Below, piece after piece: positions 27,397 to 40,549 of a stretch of 64,000 bases of DNA. A program made the position numbers and the translations under genes. The stretch spans positions 7,298,501 through 7,362,500 of the forward strand of contig JAPTOF010000001.1 in the NCBI GenBank assembly GCA_028554755.1, in the 5' to 3' direction. How positions within the stretch are numbered: the stretch's first letter is position 1; every line of letters begins with the position of its first letter. The notes beneath the pieces were generated by a model. That model had not been told where the DNA came from and ran no database searches. It was given only the letters and a program-made list of their open reading frames with translations. Origin of the DNA: Cordia subcordata. Its lineage: Eukaryota; Streptophyta; Magnoliopsida; Boraginales; Cordiaceae.

Positions 27397-29594
27397 CTTT
27401 TTTTTTTTGAGATCATTGTCTTAGTAATTAACTACTAATCATATGGAGACACCTAATTATCGTATCTTTTTTCTTTTTGGGTTAAATTTTGTGGAGACTA
27501 ATAAGATGCTTCAAATTTTAGTTTTAATTTTCTGAATTAACCTATATATTACCGATTTATCATAATTTTTATTTTTTCTATTAATGGGATAATGTGGACA
27601 TGTGGTGTGGGTTTTTGTGTGTGTGTGTGTTTTGGGGGGGGGGGGGGAACATAGTGGTGCAAGTGGTGAGGAACAGTATTGGGCTTATTTGTTCAAGTAA
27701 TGATGGTGGTAATAATGGTGTAGTCATGGTGGGTTTGGGGTTGAATTAGTTGGGATTGAGTGTATAATTTTCTTGTGCTTTTAGAATTAGCCTTTCTTTT
27801 CTTTTCTTTTTTTTTGGGTCCTAGAATTTGTGGAATTAAATTTTTTTTTTTACATGGAGTGAAATACATAATTTTTTGAATTTACAGGGTTATCTTTATG
27901 TTTTTTCTCTTTTTCTTGATCCAATTGTTGTGGGGGGACCCATGTTATCCTTTTGTCAAGAAGCTCAATATGACTTTGCACGTTAAGATAATGTACGAAA
28001 AGATTGTCTTCACGCGTGAATAACATCTAGTTTTATACTCAACAATTTCAATTGGCTTTTTGTTTTTGAAATCTTTCCTCTATAGAGTTTTGAAATGTTA
28101 ACATGTTCCTTTCGCCCAAAAGAAAAGTGGTCGGGAGATTAATTTGGCAACATTCAATTACCAATTGATACTCATCACTCCAATGCCGTTAGAACCAAGC
28201 AAGCAAGAGAATCTTCATGAGAGTTTCTATAGCATTGCCCTTCAATAGACAAAATTTTGTTTTGTCTATTTGTAGCTCAAAAAAGAAAAGATGAATTGTG
28301 ATTTGAACAACTCACAAGGGGCCAAGAATGTTACTATCGACATGAATTGTGGTGAAAGAAAGAGTTTGCTTTTGCAATCATCTTTCAATACTCCATTAGA
28401 AAATGAAGGGCCTTTGTTTTTTCTTTTTCTCTTTCTTTTTTTCTCCTTTTCCTATTTCGTTCACTTCATTGAACCCTATACATTTCTAGACTACATATTT
28501 TCATTGTGTGCGCGACTTCTAAACCTGAGAATTTTTAGGTCCAAAAGGTTGTGCAAAGACTACGGCCATTCATATTGGATTTTTTTTTTTTTAATGAAAA
28601 AGTATTTTCTTTTTGGAAAAAGGATATGCTTTTTGTTAAGCATTAGGTTTAGCTTTTAAAAAAGAAAAGTTAAACTCTTAAAAAAAAAGTTAAAATTCAA
28701 AAATTTTTAAAAGTAAAAAAATTTTAACTTCTCAAAGAACAAATTGTTCAAAAGTTATAAGAAAAACACGAAAAAGACTAATCGATACAAATCTTGAATT
28801 AGATTGATTTAAATTATACATTCATTTTTATATTCGTACAATAGATATTATTGTCTTATTTAAACCTAACCAATAAAATAATCTTATTTTCAAAGTTTAA
28901 CCGTTAAAGAGGAACTCAGTTTATGTTTATTTATATAATCTTTGATACGCCCCTCACATATTGGTTGGATAATTTAGTCGTGTTTTGCTTTGATATGCCT
29001 TGGTTCCTCACGCATGTTGGGAAGGCTGGGGTTTGCCCTTAAAAGGCACTTCGTGAGGAAGAAGAGTCAAGTGTGCTCATATGTCGCTCTGCCCCTCATC
29101 TCTTGGCCAATGTGAAAAGATTTACGCCATATCAAATGCCTCCCAGGACGAGGGATTATAAGTAAGTCCTGGAGGTTTCCATAGACGTTATGATTTTTTA
29201 TTTAACACGTCCACCTAGCGTCGATTACAAGGTATTATTTTTCTTACCTCTTCACGTTTAGAGAGAGGAGTGGGGGGTTTTATTTGTCCTTAAACATAGT
29301 AAAGTAGAGCAATAGTACTTAAAAGTAACTCAATCTCTCATTTCTTGATCGATATCTAAGATTTACACCATACCAATTTCCATTGAGATCTTTTGAAGTA
29401 TTATAATATTGAAACGATAATACTTCAAAATATGGATGGTATGCAAATACATGTAGAATGACTTCACTTATTAGAATTTCTTTTCCTTCTTTTCCCTAAA
29501 ACATGTCCATGAAGGTAAAGTTCCAAAGTTATCACAGCAATAAAATTAGGATAGAAAAACATTTTGTCAAATTAAAACTGTTTGGGCCAAAAAT

Positions 29595-30133
29595 TGTTGG
29601 ACCTAAGGAGGTCTGTAAACGCACTCAGACCAAGGCCTAGTTGGTTGGGCCGTATGCTGAAGAACCCAAGGTCAAGGCCCAGGACTCGATGGGAGGTGAT
29701 CACTCCACGCTTCTGGAATACTAGAATACGGTTGTAATTAGGGGTCCACTTGGTCTCTCCCTACAATATGCGCAAGGAATGATAAACACGATCTGTTGCA
29801 GTAAAGCTAAGCATAACAGTTAGCAGAAATTGATTAGAATACGTTGGAAAACTCAAGGATGTGAGGGACTTTACCATCCTGGAGTTTATAAAGGTACGGT
29901 TCACTAGAGGAGAAAACAGACACGGAAGCTGACTTATCCGTATATACGTTTCCTTTAAGCCTACCCTCATAACTATTTCCTATCCTAGTCCCATGGCGAC
30001 TAAAATATTGACTTGAGCATCAGAGAATCTTTAGCCAACACCACACAGGTGTCAAGATATTTCGCCTTTTGATCTTGCAAGTTATCGGGGCCCCAATTAA
30101 CTTTGTCCATAATTGAAGAAATCACCCTCTACA
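29595..30133 (+). mobile_element. Probable solo LTR of an LTR retrotransposon
   Basis: A 539-bp stretch begins TGTTGGACCTAAGGAGG and ends CCCTCTACA (TGT...ACA inverted ends). AAAAT precedes and AAAAC follows, a 4/5 target-site match. A TATA-like GTTTATAAAGG lies about 290 bp in, and the segment is less AT-rich than its surroundings. No primer-binding site, polypurine tract or internal coding sequence flanks it, as expected after LTR-LTR recombination. Confidence 0.5.
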
Positions 30134-32286
30134 AAAACTTATTATAACCGAATATCTATTCTTAAACTTTTTGCAATGACTAAGGTGGATTTAGACATAT
30201 TTCCCAGTGACAATCATAACACATAATCTCACAACTATATATATTGGCCATTTTGTATGGTAGAACTGGATTATATTCCTAGTGCACAATGCATAAATGC
30301 ACTTAAGCTCAACACGTTTGACCAATTTCATTTTCCAGTCAATCCAAGACAAATAGAGAAAATGTAGTGATTTTAGACTATTGAATCACGCCAAGTGCAA
30401 AAAGCTAAAAATTGATGCTGGCTGCCAACATCAGCCACAGACATTTGATAGCCATGTACAAAGTCCTAAAACTCTACAACGAATCTAGATATTATCATCT
30501 CTCAACAATCAACATCCCATACAGAAACAGTAAATAATAACATGTCATATAGACGCTGAGAGGCTGCTATTTTTCATGTAAGAACATACACTCCTGAGTG
30601 AAAATTTTTGGTTCTGCAGAATTTGTTAGAATTTGTTATCTGCAGGTTCCTTCAATCCCTCTCTCAAAGGTGTAATCAAGACATAGCAAAGTGTTCTGCA
30701 AGTTCAGCGAGGACACCTTCGCTCACGCTAAAGTTTAGAATCTCGAGCGCAAGGCTGAACCACTGTCATAGGTTTGAAAAATAACCATCTCCGGTTTCAG
30801 ATCGACTAACGTGAAATACAATTTCAAGTTACTATACAAAACCTTTGACAACCATTAACAAGTGCCAGTGTATGTATGATCATATATAAGTTCATGTAAA
30901 CGTGGCGACACACACAGAGTGCAAAATGCTCGAGCAAGGTCAGTAGATGGGGCAATATCAATCATAGGGTTCATCTACATGGTTTGGCAAACTGAAAAGG
31001 CTGTAAAAATTTCCAGGAAATTTAGGAATAGACTACTCATCAAAGAACAGATATATGATGACAATTCACATTTGACAATATATTCAGTGAGCGCAATGAA
31101 ACCGAAATAGGAGGCAAGTCTTGAATGAAAATATCAGTATGGCTTGCGTAGGGGATGAGCATAGGCATGATTGAAGACTCCAAAGAAAACAGAAGCAGCA
31201 GGCGCTCCAGCAGAAGGGTTCTGCTGTATGTCCATTCCAGATAAATGAGCAATTCATTGCACAGTTCTTTGTGTTTTCATGGTTTCTGGCCGAATCAAAA
31301 TGCTGGTGATAGGTACGCTACAATTATGAACCTCAGAGAACCAACAAATTTTTGGATATACGTTGTCCATAATTATGCTGATTGGTTTTTAATTCTTGAT
31401 GCACACACGTCCACGCACAGAGGGAAGGAGAGAGGGGGATGTCAACCTTTGCTTGTTTTCCATCTTGAAAACAGAATCTCCTCGCTGTGTGGCCTAGGCG
31501 GGGGGGGGGGGGGTGACTGTGGGACTTCCCTTATTTTTGTGTCTCCCAGAAAACTCATGCCCTAGGTGAGAGATGTGCTATAATGGCAAAGACAAAGGAT
31601 TGCCTCAGCAATGCGAGCTAACCCCAAAATCCCATCCCTGTGGACTTTAGTAATCTGATCTGTTGCTTGAGAGCTATCATCTTTGTCGGCATCTACCTCT
31701 CTTACCTTTTTATGAAACCTACGGTCACATTTCCAGCTACGAGGGCAAACGGCAGCTGTCACAAAAATGTGTCATATAGGTAAAATACCCATCATACAAC
31801 CATAGAGAAAAGCCTGTTCCTTCTAAAAACAATACAAAAGTCCGTGTTCAAGAGATCCCTAAACAAATGGGAAAAGTGAAAGAGACAAATATGAACTGCA
31901 ACCAGTGAACACCATTAAAAGCTAACCAGGAACATTCTACAATTTCATTTCCTTTATATATTTAAGGGGGAAGGAGTTCTCATGTTCGAATAACTAAGTA
32001 ATTATATACAGAGCTGACAGGACCAGCTATTTAACAGTTGCAGATCCCTACAGAGCTACCCCTAGAGGATTGCTGTAAAAATGAAAACAATCCTTCAATA
32101 TTTTTCAGTACGGACTAACCTAGGAAGCTTCATATATGCCACACAAAATCGCTTACCAGAATCTTTGAAGACTGAAAGCAGTGTGAATTAAATGTATTGC
32201 CATGATGCAATTGGCATCAAGAACTCCAGCCATCAGCAACCAATTTGACCACGGGAAGTTAGAAAGCAGAAAGTAAATCAATCAAG
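30134..32286. other. Intergenic space downstream of FAP2 with coding-like fragments
   Basis: The right part should contain the FAP2 3' UTR. Between 30676 and 31757 the minus strand has short open stretches next to good splice signals (see findings), but I cannot join them into one gene. A G-run lies at about 31500-31513. I make no gene call. Confidence 0.4.
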
Positions 32287-35200
32287 TTAACATCTTCTCA
32301 TAATGCTCACGAGATTCTTCCCAATCTCGTCTTTTGCTTGTTCAGACACAGGGAAATCACCAATGTACATGTCAAAGAAAGCCCCTGGAAATACAAGAAC
32401 ATGTCAAAATCTTAGGGTCTGTTTGGTTCAAATTAACATATTTTACTTCTTATTTTCTTAGAACATTAAAATTTTTAAGATTTACTTTTCTGGGTTTTCT
32501 AGGAACTCAATTTTGAATATTAGAGTTATTTCACTATTGGAGACCATCATAGGCAATTAGCTTGATTCGGTCTTCCTCCAATATACTACAAGTGTTTCTC
32601 ATGTCTAACCATGACATCCGACAAGCTTGATCGGTTTGCGTGCAATATACTACAAGTGTTTTTTGTAGCTGGCGTTGACAAGAATGCCAGCTCACAGAAA
32701 ACTAGAATCTTTCTAAAGCCATCCAATGATTCCGGAACAAAGTCAGAAATGTTGCCTTCACAGACCTCACCGGGAGCACCATATTGCTGCAATGGCTGGT
32801 TGTGACAGTGCTGTAGATGGTACGATGGAAGAGAGATGGCTGTGGGACTTCTGAGGCATGTTCTGGGGCAAAGGAATAGAGAGAAAAGATTGGACTGCGG
32901 GATGAATGTAGACTGCCCAAGAGTATCGGTGGTTGTGCTCATAAGGTTAAAAATGGGAGACTGCAAAAGGAAGAACGTGAGCTGTGATGGCTGAATGGAG
33001 ACTGGGTGATGGGAGGTGCACATTATGTGGGCTGTTTTTGCTTTTGCAGACGTCAAAACAGGTGTCTAGCAATTATGCATGTTTTCTGCCCCTTATCTAC
33101 TTTTGAGATTTCCTTATCCATCACCCAAAAATATCACCTTTCCACACTATGAGTTATTCTAGGTTTAATTGGATATGGAAACTTTTTCCACAGACAGAAC
33201 AAGACCTTATCTCTACCCTTCACAACCTTTATTTTCCTTTTTGTTCTCAGCCAAATACATGACAAAAAGATATTGACCACATTATATTCAAATAGAAAGG
33301 ATGTCAAGTGTCCCAATTAACGAACCGAAAGGAATAAGCACTTACTGCATAAGTCCTTGCTATGAACTGCTCCAACCTGATTACCCCCAACTGCAGAAAT
33401 AAAATTTCATGGTAAGGAAACCAGCCTCACAGAGATAAATAATCGAGAATGACTCTCGCTATATAGTGGTGTGGTGATTGGGAGAGAACATTTCAAATGC
33501 ATCTATTGAAAGTTCATAACTCATTCTTTGTTTGAAACTTAAACATTCTTACTTTCAGTAATGAAATGTCCATCAGCGGTACGTCGAAAGTCGATAGTTG
33601 TTCCCTGTAGATCTTCAATTCTAAGTAAGAAGCACTATAATACGGGACCCAGATAAAGGACACAAATCAAAATAACTTATTACCACTTGTAGAGGGATAT
33701 CTTCAGAAAAGAAGGAGCCAAATGTTTTTAAACAGTTGTAATCAGTTTCAGGGTTTGCCTGTAATGATTTGAAATGTAATGTTCAATATTCAGAAAAACA
33801 TAATCATGGTAGGAAGAAAGTTTTCCAGTTAAATATGTAATATTGCAGGTCTTAAGGGCTCACCTTCACTAGTCGGGCTCGAAGAGATTTCTCAAATGCA
33901 CTGCACAATACAAAATTAAACAGTGAAATATAATCATTTGAAGGAAAAAGCAATAAACATGGAATTATTCAGAGCAAGTTTGGCATTCAGTTGAGAAATT
34001 TAGTTTTGTGAAAAGACCTTTTCAAAAGGAATGTTTAGATAAATGGACTTTTGGTTAAAACAAAAATGTGTTTGGTTATTTTTACGTGAAATGAACTTTT
34101 ATTAAATAAGATGGTGTTTGATTTTACATTTGGAAATAACTGTTGATTGCCTAAATTACTGAAATGGACATTTTGAACTAATATTGTTTGCTTTCTATAA
34201 TATACTATTTTATTCATATTTCTATTTGTTTGAAAAAAATCTTTAAAAAAGTTAAAGTTATAATTCAAAATATTAATAACAAACATAAAATATATTAGCA
34301 AAAATACAACCATAGATCATTGCAATTTAATGAGAATAGAGATAGGAAAAAGAGGGGTAGCTATTGGCATAATGAAAAATTAAAGAGGATATTTTTTTCC
34401 AAAAAACATACTAAAACACCGTTGCCAGAAAGGCAGATGGAGAAGTTAAAAATTTTAGCCTCAAAACTCAGTTGACTTTTAATCAAAACCAACTTTTAGA
34501 ATGTAAAAACAAACAGCCTTGTTTTCTTTAAATGGACTTTTAAATTCTAAAGGTTAGTTTGGCTCTCCAAAACGGAAAACCAAATTGCCTCTCAAGCTTT
34601 TGCAGTAATCTAACAATCCTCATATAGGTCTCTTTTGTAAATCTTGCTTCTTTGTGCTAATGTGTTATTGGGTTTTATGTTAATATGATATTGGAACCAC
34701 CTAAGTGAACTCTCTAAATACAGTTATTCTTGCATACAAGCAAAAACAGTTAGTCTAACTAAATTTAGACCCCATACTCCCTGCTGCTCACGTTGAGGTC
34801 TGCATGCAACTGAAGCAAGATGCGACTAAGCCAACTCATCCCCTCAAGGACGCTTCACTTTCTCATGCCTCACCAGATATTTACATCTTTAAAAACACGG
34901 CAACTAAGAGGGTAATAGTTTCTCCAAGATCAACATCAATAAATTTCATAAACGTGGAAGAAAATACAGCTAAAATGAACTTTAACTGGATACCGCCAAA
35001 GGGTATCATGCTATGTTATAACTGAATCTTGGCAAGTTGATTTTTCATATGTTTAATATATTAATCTGATTTAGCAAAGATCTACTAAAAAATTTCGAGA
35101 GCAAGTGCTCAAGTGTCTTCTCGTATTGAAAGACCACATCCATACACTCACAGTAGAGCAAACTTCAAATCAACACTATAAATATATCACAATTAGATAG

Positions 35201-35374
35201 CTGAAATACTTTAAACTTATTCCCACTTAAATTGGAAACCCAGCAGCACAGAGAGAGATCTGAACTCTGATAATAAAGATCAGTATGTAAACATTGGTAT
35301 CAGGTACAAGGTTTCATTGGTATTCCTGTGGACACGTATCAGAGGTTGGGCAATTCCAAGTGTTCATACACATC

Positions 35375-35405
<31 letters not shown>

Positions 35406-38400
35406 CAGAAAGTTTATGATTGTCTTTTATGAACAGTTCTAGTCAGTGAAATTATTTCTATTCAGTACACCTGTAGCAAGTTCATCTAGTGTAAAATGTC
35501 AAAAGAGAAAATCCAAGGTATATTTGTTTATTTCAATGAATATCACCCAAAAACAAGTAGACTTACTCTCTGACAGTATTAATTTTGATGCCATTGCAAC
35601 TAACAACAAGCCTAACAGTCATGTTGATATCCTCCCTGCAAAAAATACACCAAATCTTTATGAGGCCCAAACAGCAATTTTTCCAGGTTCTTCTTCAGCT
35701 ATAATTTGTAGGATAGTTGATAAACTAGAGAAAAGGTAAGATGAACAAGGGCATCAAATGATGTGGCCAACTAGCTAAAGGAATTACTGCCAATAACCAA
35801 GCAGAAGGGGAAAAACCTAGTTGGCCCAGCACTAACACAGAAGTAGAAGGAGCCAACTTCATTCCCTAATCATATTATCAGCAAGTAATAACAGATCATG
35901 TACAACCAATGGCTGTATATTTTTCAACAGCTTTTAACAAGCATTACTCAATGATCATTTAAAGGATGGCCTCCATGCCCATCACATATAAATTTTGTTT
36001 TCAAAAGAAGTCCACATCTTAGCCATAGGTTAGATCACCATATCAAGCATATATGTAAACTTAGTCCCAAAGAAAACTCAAGATGCGACCAGAATCAAAG
36101 TTTGTTTAGTGTTCCTAAATTTAATGCTTGAGAAGAAGATACGAATCAGATAGAATGCTGCAAGTACTGAAATGTAAAAGCTGAAGCTGGGAAAACTATT
36201 CCACAACTGTTATCGTGTAAAAAGTGACCACTAGATAATTGAAATGAGTACATAGCAAAAATTAAACAAAGAGAAACTCAGAAGATACATCAGTGTAAAT
36301 TTAATACACCAAAAAAGATACCACCTCCCACAATAACAAACATGCACAACATACAAGAAAGACGAATATTCTTCTACACATAAAATGCTTGGTTTCTTTG
36401 TGATGTTTCAGGATTTCCAATGGTAGATTAATGCAGAGTCTATAAATAATCTTTAATGGTCCCATGCAATAAAGGGCAAGCAGTGTCCTTGGGAAGTTAG
36501 GTGATTGGTCTTAAGCCATAAGGAATTTGATTAACTCTTGAAAAACTAATCTACTAATAAATTAAATATATATGCTGCGATGCTGTGGTGCTATAATCCT
36601 AGTACCTGAGGAGGTCCTCATAAAAATCACTGCATTTGCTTACGTCACCAACAGGAATTGAAGCATACTTTGAGCCCAATTTCTTGCATATGTCAAGAGG
36701 ATGAATATCTGTGGATAAAGATCTTTAGAAGAACTTTTGAAAGTTAAATATGGGAAACAAATAGGAGTCAAGTGAGGAATAGGAACTTACAAAAACCGAA
36801 AGCATAGACCTTTAGAGATTTGACTTTTACTATCTTCATAATTTTGGATCCAGTTCCAACAAGCACCTGAGATACAAGTGGAAGTTTTCAATAGAGTACA
36901 AAAGCTTCACAGATTTATACAACGAATAGGTATGACTCACAAACATTACACGTTTTTGGAGCTTATGTGATGATGTCGATCATATCTTCACATCAAGAAT
37001 GTGCAGTTTTCTATGCGAGAGAGGGGAAGGGGGTAAATTGGCATGAAAGCTGAAGCATTAAACAGAACCGCTAAGTTTTACATCTACACAAAATTAAAGA
37101 GGCTTTCTGAAACATAAAGCACGAAATGAACAAGCCAATGCAACAAGGGAAGCACAACATGTTCAAAGCATTATAGTTCAATCAAAAGTCTGTCTAGGAA
37201 GAAAAAAATAGTTTCTAAATCCAAATCGATTGTTGAGATGACATGATGAATCCAAATTCTTATTTCTTTTTGCCATGGGACTTTAGTTGTACCTTCTTGA
37301 AGAAATCGCACAAAGACCATCTAACCTAACAATACATTTATCCATGAATCATTATCAACTCTGTCATGGTGTGGATGAATGTGGCTAAAATTGAACAACA
37401 GTATGACCTCCCGGAAGCTGCTTGATCACTTTTTTATCAGATAAAATGCAAATAAATAAATGCTTTTATATCATGTGGATGGAAATACAAGAACATTTAG
37501 CAGATCACAACGACAATCAGAAAACCTAATTGGAAACCAAAGCAAAGCATGTTACCTTTCAACAACGTAAACAAAGAGATAACTAACAAATATAATCTAA
37601 ACCACGTATAAGTGAGTTTTGCATGTTTACCTCAGGAGATAAATTAGAAATCTTGTCAACAGCTCCTATATCATCCAAGATAGCTGGAAACTCAATGCCA
37701 GTTTTGGGCTCCACTGCATGTCTAGTCCAAGAAAAGTTTTCTAAAGCAAAATTACGACGTGAATGGCCTTGCACCTCACATGGCCTTTCATCTATGCATC
37801 TCTGGCTCAGCAAAACACCAGTCTCCAGCGGAACAGCTAATAAATCCGAAGAGCTGATTATGGTACATAAGAGAACTTAGGAAGAAAATTAACTCAAAAA
37901 AGTGAACCAGAAGTATCAAGCAAAATCATCTATATATTTTACTCAACCTTGTTGGTGAAGAATTAAAGAGTATAGCATGAAACTGCCAAAGCCATATAAT
38001 TACCATAAAATGGAAAGACTACAGTCAGGAGGAGGTGACTTACACATTGTTCAATGGAGGAACCAACACCGCAGCTAATGAGAGTGGTGATAAAGATTGA
38101 AGACGCTCAGCTTCTTTGCACAATCGCTTCAGCGTGAACCTTGAAATTTTACCAAATATGACCGGGATGGGACATTTCCCTTTATTTCTACTATTGCTGA
38201 AGAAACCCATAACATTATGTCCACTAACTGCTGCTTGCTTTAATTGACTTGAAGCTATAGACTTAGAGGAATTTGAGGCATGAGAATTGCCTGACAAATT
38301 TCTGTTTATATTGGAGTGTGATCCACTGGCAAACCAAAGTAGTAGACCGCCAGCAAACTTTGAAACACAGTTGAAAACTTCCTGAAGGGCCAGACTTCCG

Positions 38401-38549
38401 GGAACATACAAGTATCTAGAATTGTCAACAAATGAGGTAATATGGGACAAGAATTGACAGCCAAATCTATGAGGAACGAGTGGATCCATCGGAAACATAT
38501 TAGACGGACCACCATTAAGGTCCATGAAAAACAACTGATCGTCCCGCAT
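32287..38549 (-). CDS. FAP2: FAP2-like fatty-acid-binding protein, chalcone-isomerase fold
   Basis: Non-catalytic relative of chalcone isomerase; the FAP family binds fatty acids and is linked to plastid lipid metabolism. Exons, 5' to 3' on the minus strand: 38044-38549, 37631-37853, 36791-36866, 36606-36708, 35567-35635, 33864-33900, 33684-33758, 33553-33604, 33346-33390, 32287-32384. They total 1284 nt (427 aa), fully in frame with GT-AG junctions. The N-terminal half (MRDDQLFFMDLNGGPSNMFP...) is family-specific. The CHI-like domain covers about residues 218-427: TGIEFPAILDD, VGTGSKIMKIVKVKSLKVYA, VRLVVSCNGIKINTVRDAFE, TADGHFITE, AFFDMYIGDFPVSEQAK. I chose the ATG at 38549, matching the remembered Arabidopsis start; a TTG six bases upstream is also open but unlikely. 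GPA1 lies upstream on the same strand. The identity is remembered, not searched. Confidence 0.92.
33978..34590. mobile_element. MITE-like insertion in a FAP2 intron
   Basis: Begins near GAGCAAGTTTGGCATTC and ends near AAACCAAATTGCCTCTC; the ends are roughly inverted to each other (GAG..CAA.TTTGG). The interior is AT-rich and non-coding with several GTGTTTGGTT/CCAAAC-like pieces. It lies in the intron between exons 33864-33900 and 35567-35635. Borders are approximate and I see no target-site duplication. Confidence 0.35.
35375..35401 (+). repeat. (CA)n microsatellite in a FAP2 intron
   Basis: Perfect CA dinucleotide run in the intron upstream of the exon at 33864-33900. Confidence 0.9.
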
Positions 38550-38564
38550 ATTCAATAAAATTTC

Positions 38565-39302
38565 CTGATCAAGATAACTTGTCCAACGATTACTTAGACA
38601 AGTTCAAATCTTGGAAACAACCTGGGTAGTTGCTCTCGGGTTCAACTAAATCAAGAACAATCTATATAACTTAATGATGAGTCCAAAATCTGCTCCAACC
38701 TTAATTAGAGAAAAAGGGTTATTAACTACTTATAAAGTCTGATGCAGTCCAAGAAAAGGTCAGACCCAAAAGAATGAAGCTCTCTGCGACATAAATATTG
38801 AAATTGCCAATCAACATCACATTAAACAAGATTAAAGAGTATCAAATTAATAATCACATAAAAATCTAGTAAATTATACTACTATTAGAAACTGCAGACT
38901 AAACGCTTAAAAGATGAAATCTTTTCTTTTCAAGCTATTCGAAACAAAATAAAGGAAAAAAAAAAAAAGTGAATGTTCAACAGAAGTTTAAAAAATTCCA
39001 TCTTTGTCAAACTTAGGTAATTTTTTCACCCAAAACTTTACAAGATAAATAAAACTAAACTATATAAAATCACGGATCCAGCAAACAAAAATGCTACATA
39101 CATTGGCATCTAATCTTCAAAACTAAAGCAAAATTTGGATACATTTGCAAATAATGGAGGCATAAAGAAGCCATTAAGAGTGGAAAAAAAAAAAACCCAT
39201 AAACATGCAACTTTTTTACGATCAAACAACACAATATTTCAACGAAATTTGATATTTCCAAACAATGAAGCTAATTATCAGGTCTACATCATCTAAATAT
39301 AG

Positions 39303-39347
<45 letters not shown>

Positions 39348-39415
39348 TATACGTATATGTATGTGTGCACATTTGAATGTGGAGCAAAGGGTAAAAAAGA
39401 ATTGAAAACACTAAC
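38565..39415 (-). other. Probable 5'-leader intron of FAP2
   Basis: On the minus strand TTCTTCAG|GTTAGTG (donor at 39415) and TTGATCAG|GAAATT (acceptor ending at 38565) would join a first non-coding exon (39416 to about 39580) to the ATG exon. The intron contains a (TA)n run at 39306-39343. A TATA-like ACATAAAAG lies near 39605 on the minus strand. Inferred from splice signals only. Confidence 0.5.
39306..39343. repeat. (TA)n microsatellite
   Basis: About 19 TA units inside the putative FAP2 leader intron. It is self-complementary and could form a cruciform. Confidence 0.9.
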
Positions 39416-40549
39416 CTGAAGAAATTGGGATTTGAATAATAGAATTGAGGGATCAAGAATGAATTTGCAATTTTAAACAAAAGTTGAAAACGGGAATAGC
39501 AAAAGGCGATTTTAGGTTGGGAAGAAAAGTTGAAAACGTGGAGAATGAGAAAACGAATATGCTTGCTTTTCAACGGGTGATGTATGAAAAGTCGCCCCGA
39601 GGCTTTTATGTATGACCCAAATTAATGCTCTCGTATCTTACATTTTTTTTTTCGAGTTGATTTATTTTTCATAACAAATGATTATTTTATTATAATTCTT
39701 TAAATTTATGGATAAATCTTATTTAATTAATTATTTTAGAACTAAAATTTTGATTTAAAAATAATAATGCATATTTATAACATATAATGAAGAATTTTTG
39801 GATAAATAATTAATGTTAGTTTAATGCATTTATTGATAATAGGATAGTATAAGGCGTGTTATTTATGCGTTCATTTAAAACTCTCACAATATTAAGAAGG
39901 CAAAAACTTTCATATATAAAATAAATAATAGAAATATTAGAGGTTTAATATAAAAACTAAATTACATTTTATTAATTTAAAACATAGTAGTATCTTCGTA
40001 TTTATACATAGTTAAATATAAATTTCCATATAAATCATGATCTTTTTACTAACTAAAGACATAGTATTATCAAATTTATAGATAGCATTAGGTAACACAT
40101 GATTGGCAAAAAATTAGATCAAACTAATCTCATTAGTCCTAGTTGTACCGATAGAGTAAAATTCATATAAGCAATCCCCATTTGTTTTCTACAAATTTAT
40201 TTAAATAGTGATACTTACTAGAATAAGACTTGTTTGATTTGAATGGATTTACTTCAAGAATGGGAATAATACTTCTTTTGTTAATAGTTGTTAAAAAAAA
40301 TATAGAAATAGTTCCAAAAGTAGTAAAAGTTATTGAATAATAAAAGGGGGAAAATGAAAAAAGGAAAAGGAAAAAAAAAATAATAATAATAATAAAGCGA
40401 GGTTAGTTTTAAACTGCTGGTCCCCCAACAGAAAAGACGGGTGATTTGATTTCAGACGTTTCCATGTTGCTTCTACGTGATGGATCGTTTGTTTGATTTG
40501 GATTCCATTCGTATGATTCTCCGACCACTTTTTGAGTTCACATACATTG

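Larger units (their letters stand above)
25267..29594. other. Gene-poor intergenic DNA with transposon-like and promoter-like patches
   Basis: No supported gene. A bZIP-type TGACGTGGCA motif lies at about 26056. The 27.15-27.42 kb patch looks promoter-like (own entry). 27616-27647 holds a (TG)n run and a G14 run. 28.93-29.35 kb is less AT-rich (around GGTTCCTCACGCATGTTGGG) and resembles a decayed retroelement, but I find no termini. An open frame at 28291-28659 (plus) is low-complexity and I do not call it. Confidence 0.45.

Noticed and set aside
28291..28659. 122-codon plus-strand frame with an ATG
   Set aside because: Dominated by a T-rich tract coding Phe/Leu; low complexity and no family signal.
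32586..33056. 156-codon minus-strand frame in a FAP2 intron
   Set aside because: It lies wholly inside the last FAP2 intron, crosses a tandem duplication and matches no family I know.
38040..38555. FAP2 start at a TTG (38555), reading MNMRDDQ
   Set aside because: The codon is TTG; the true ATG is at 38549 and matches the remembered family N-terminus.
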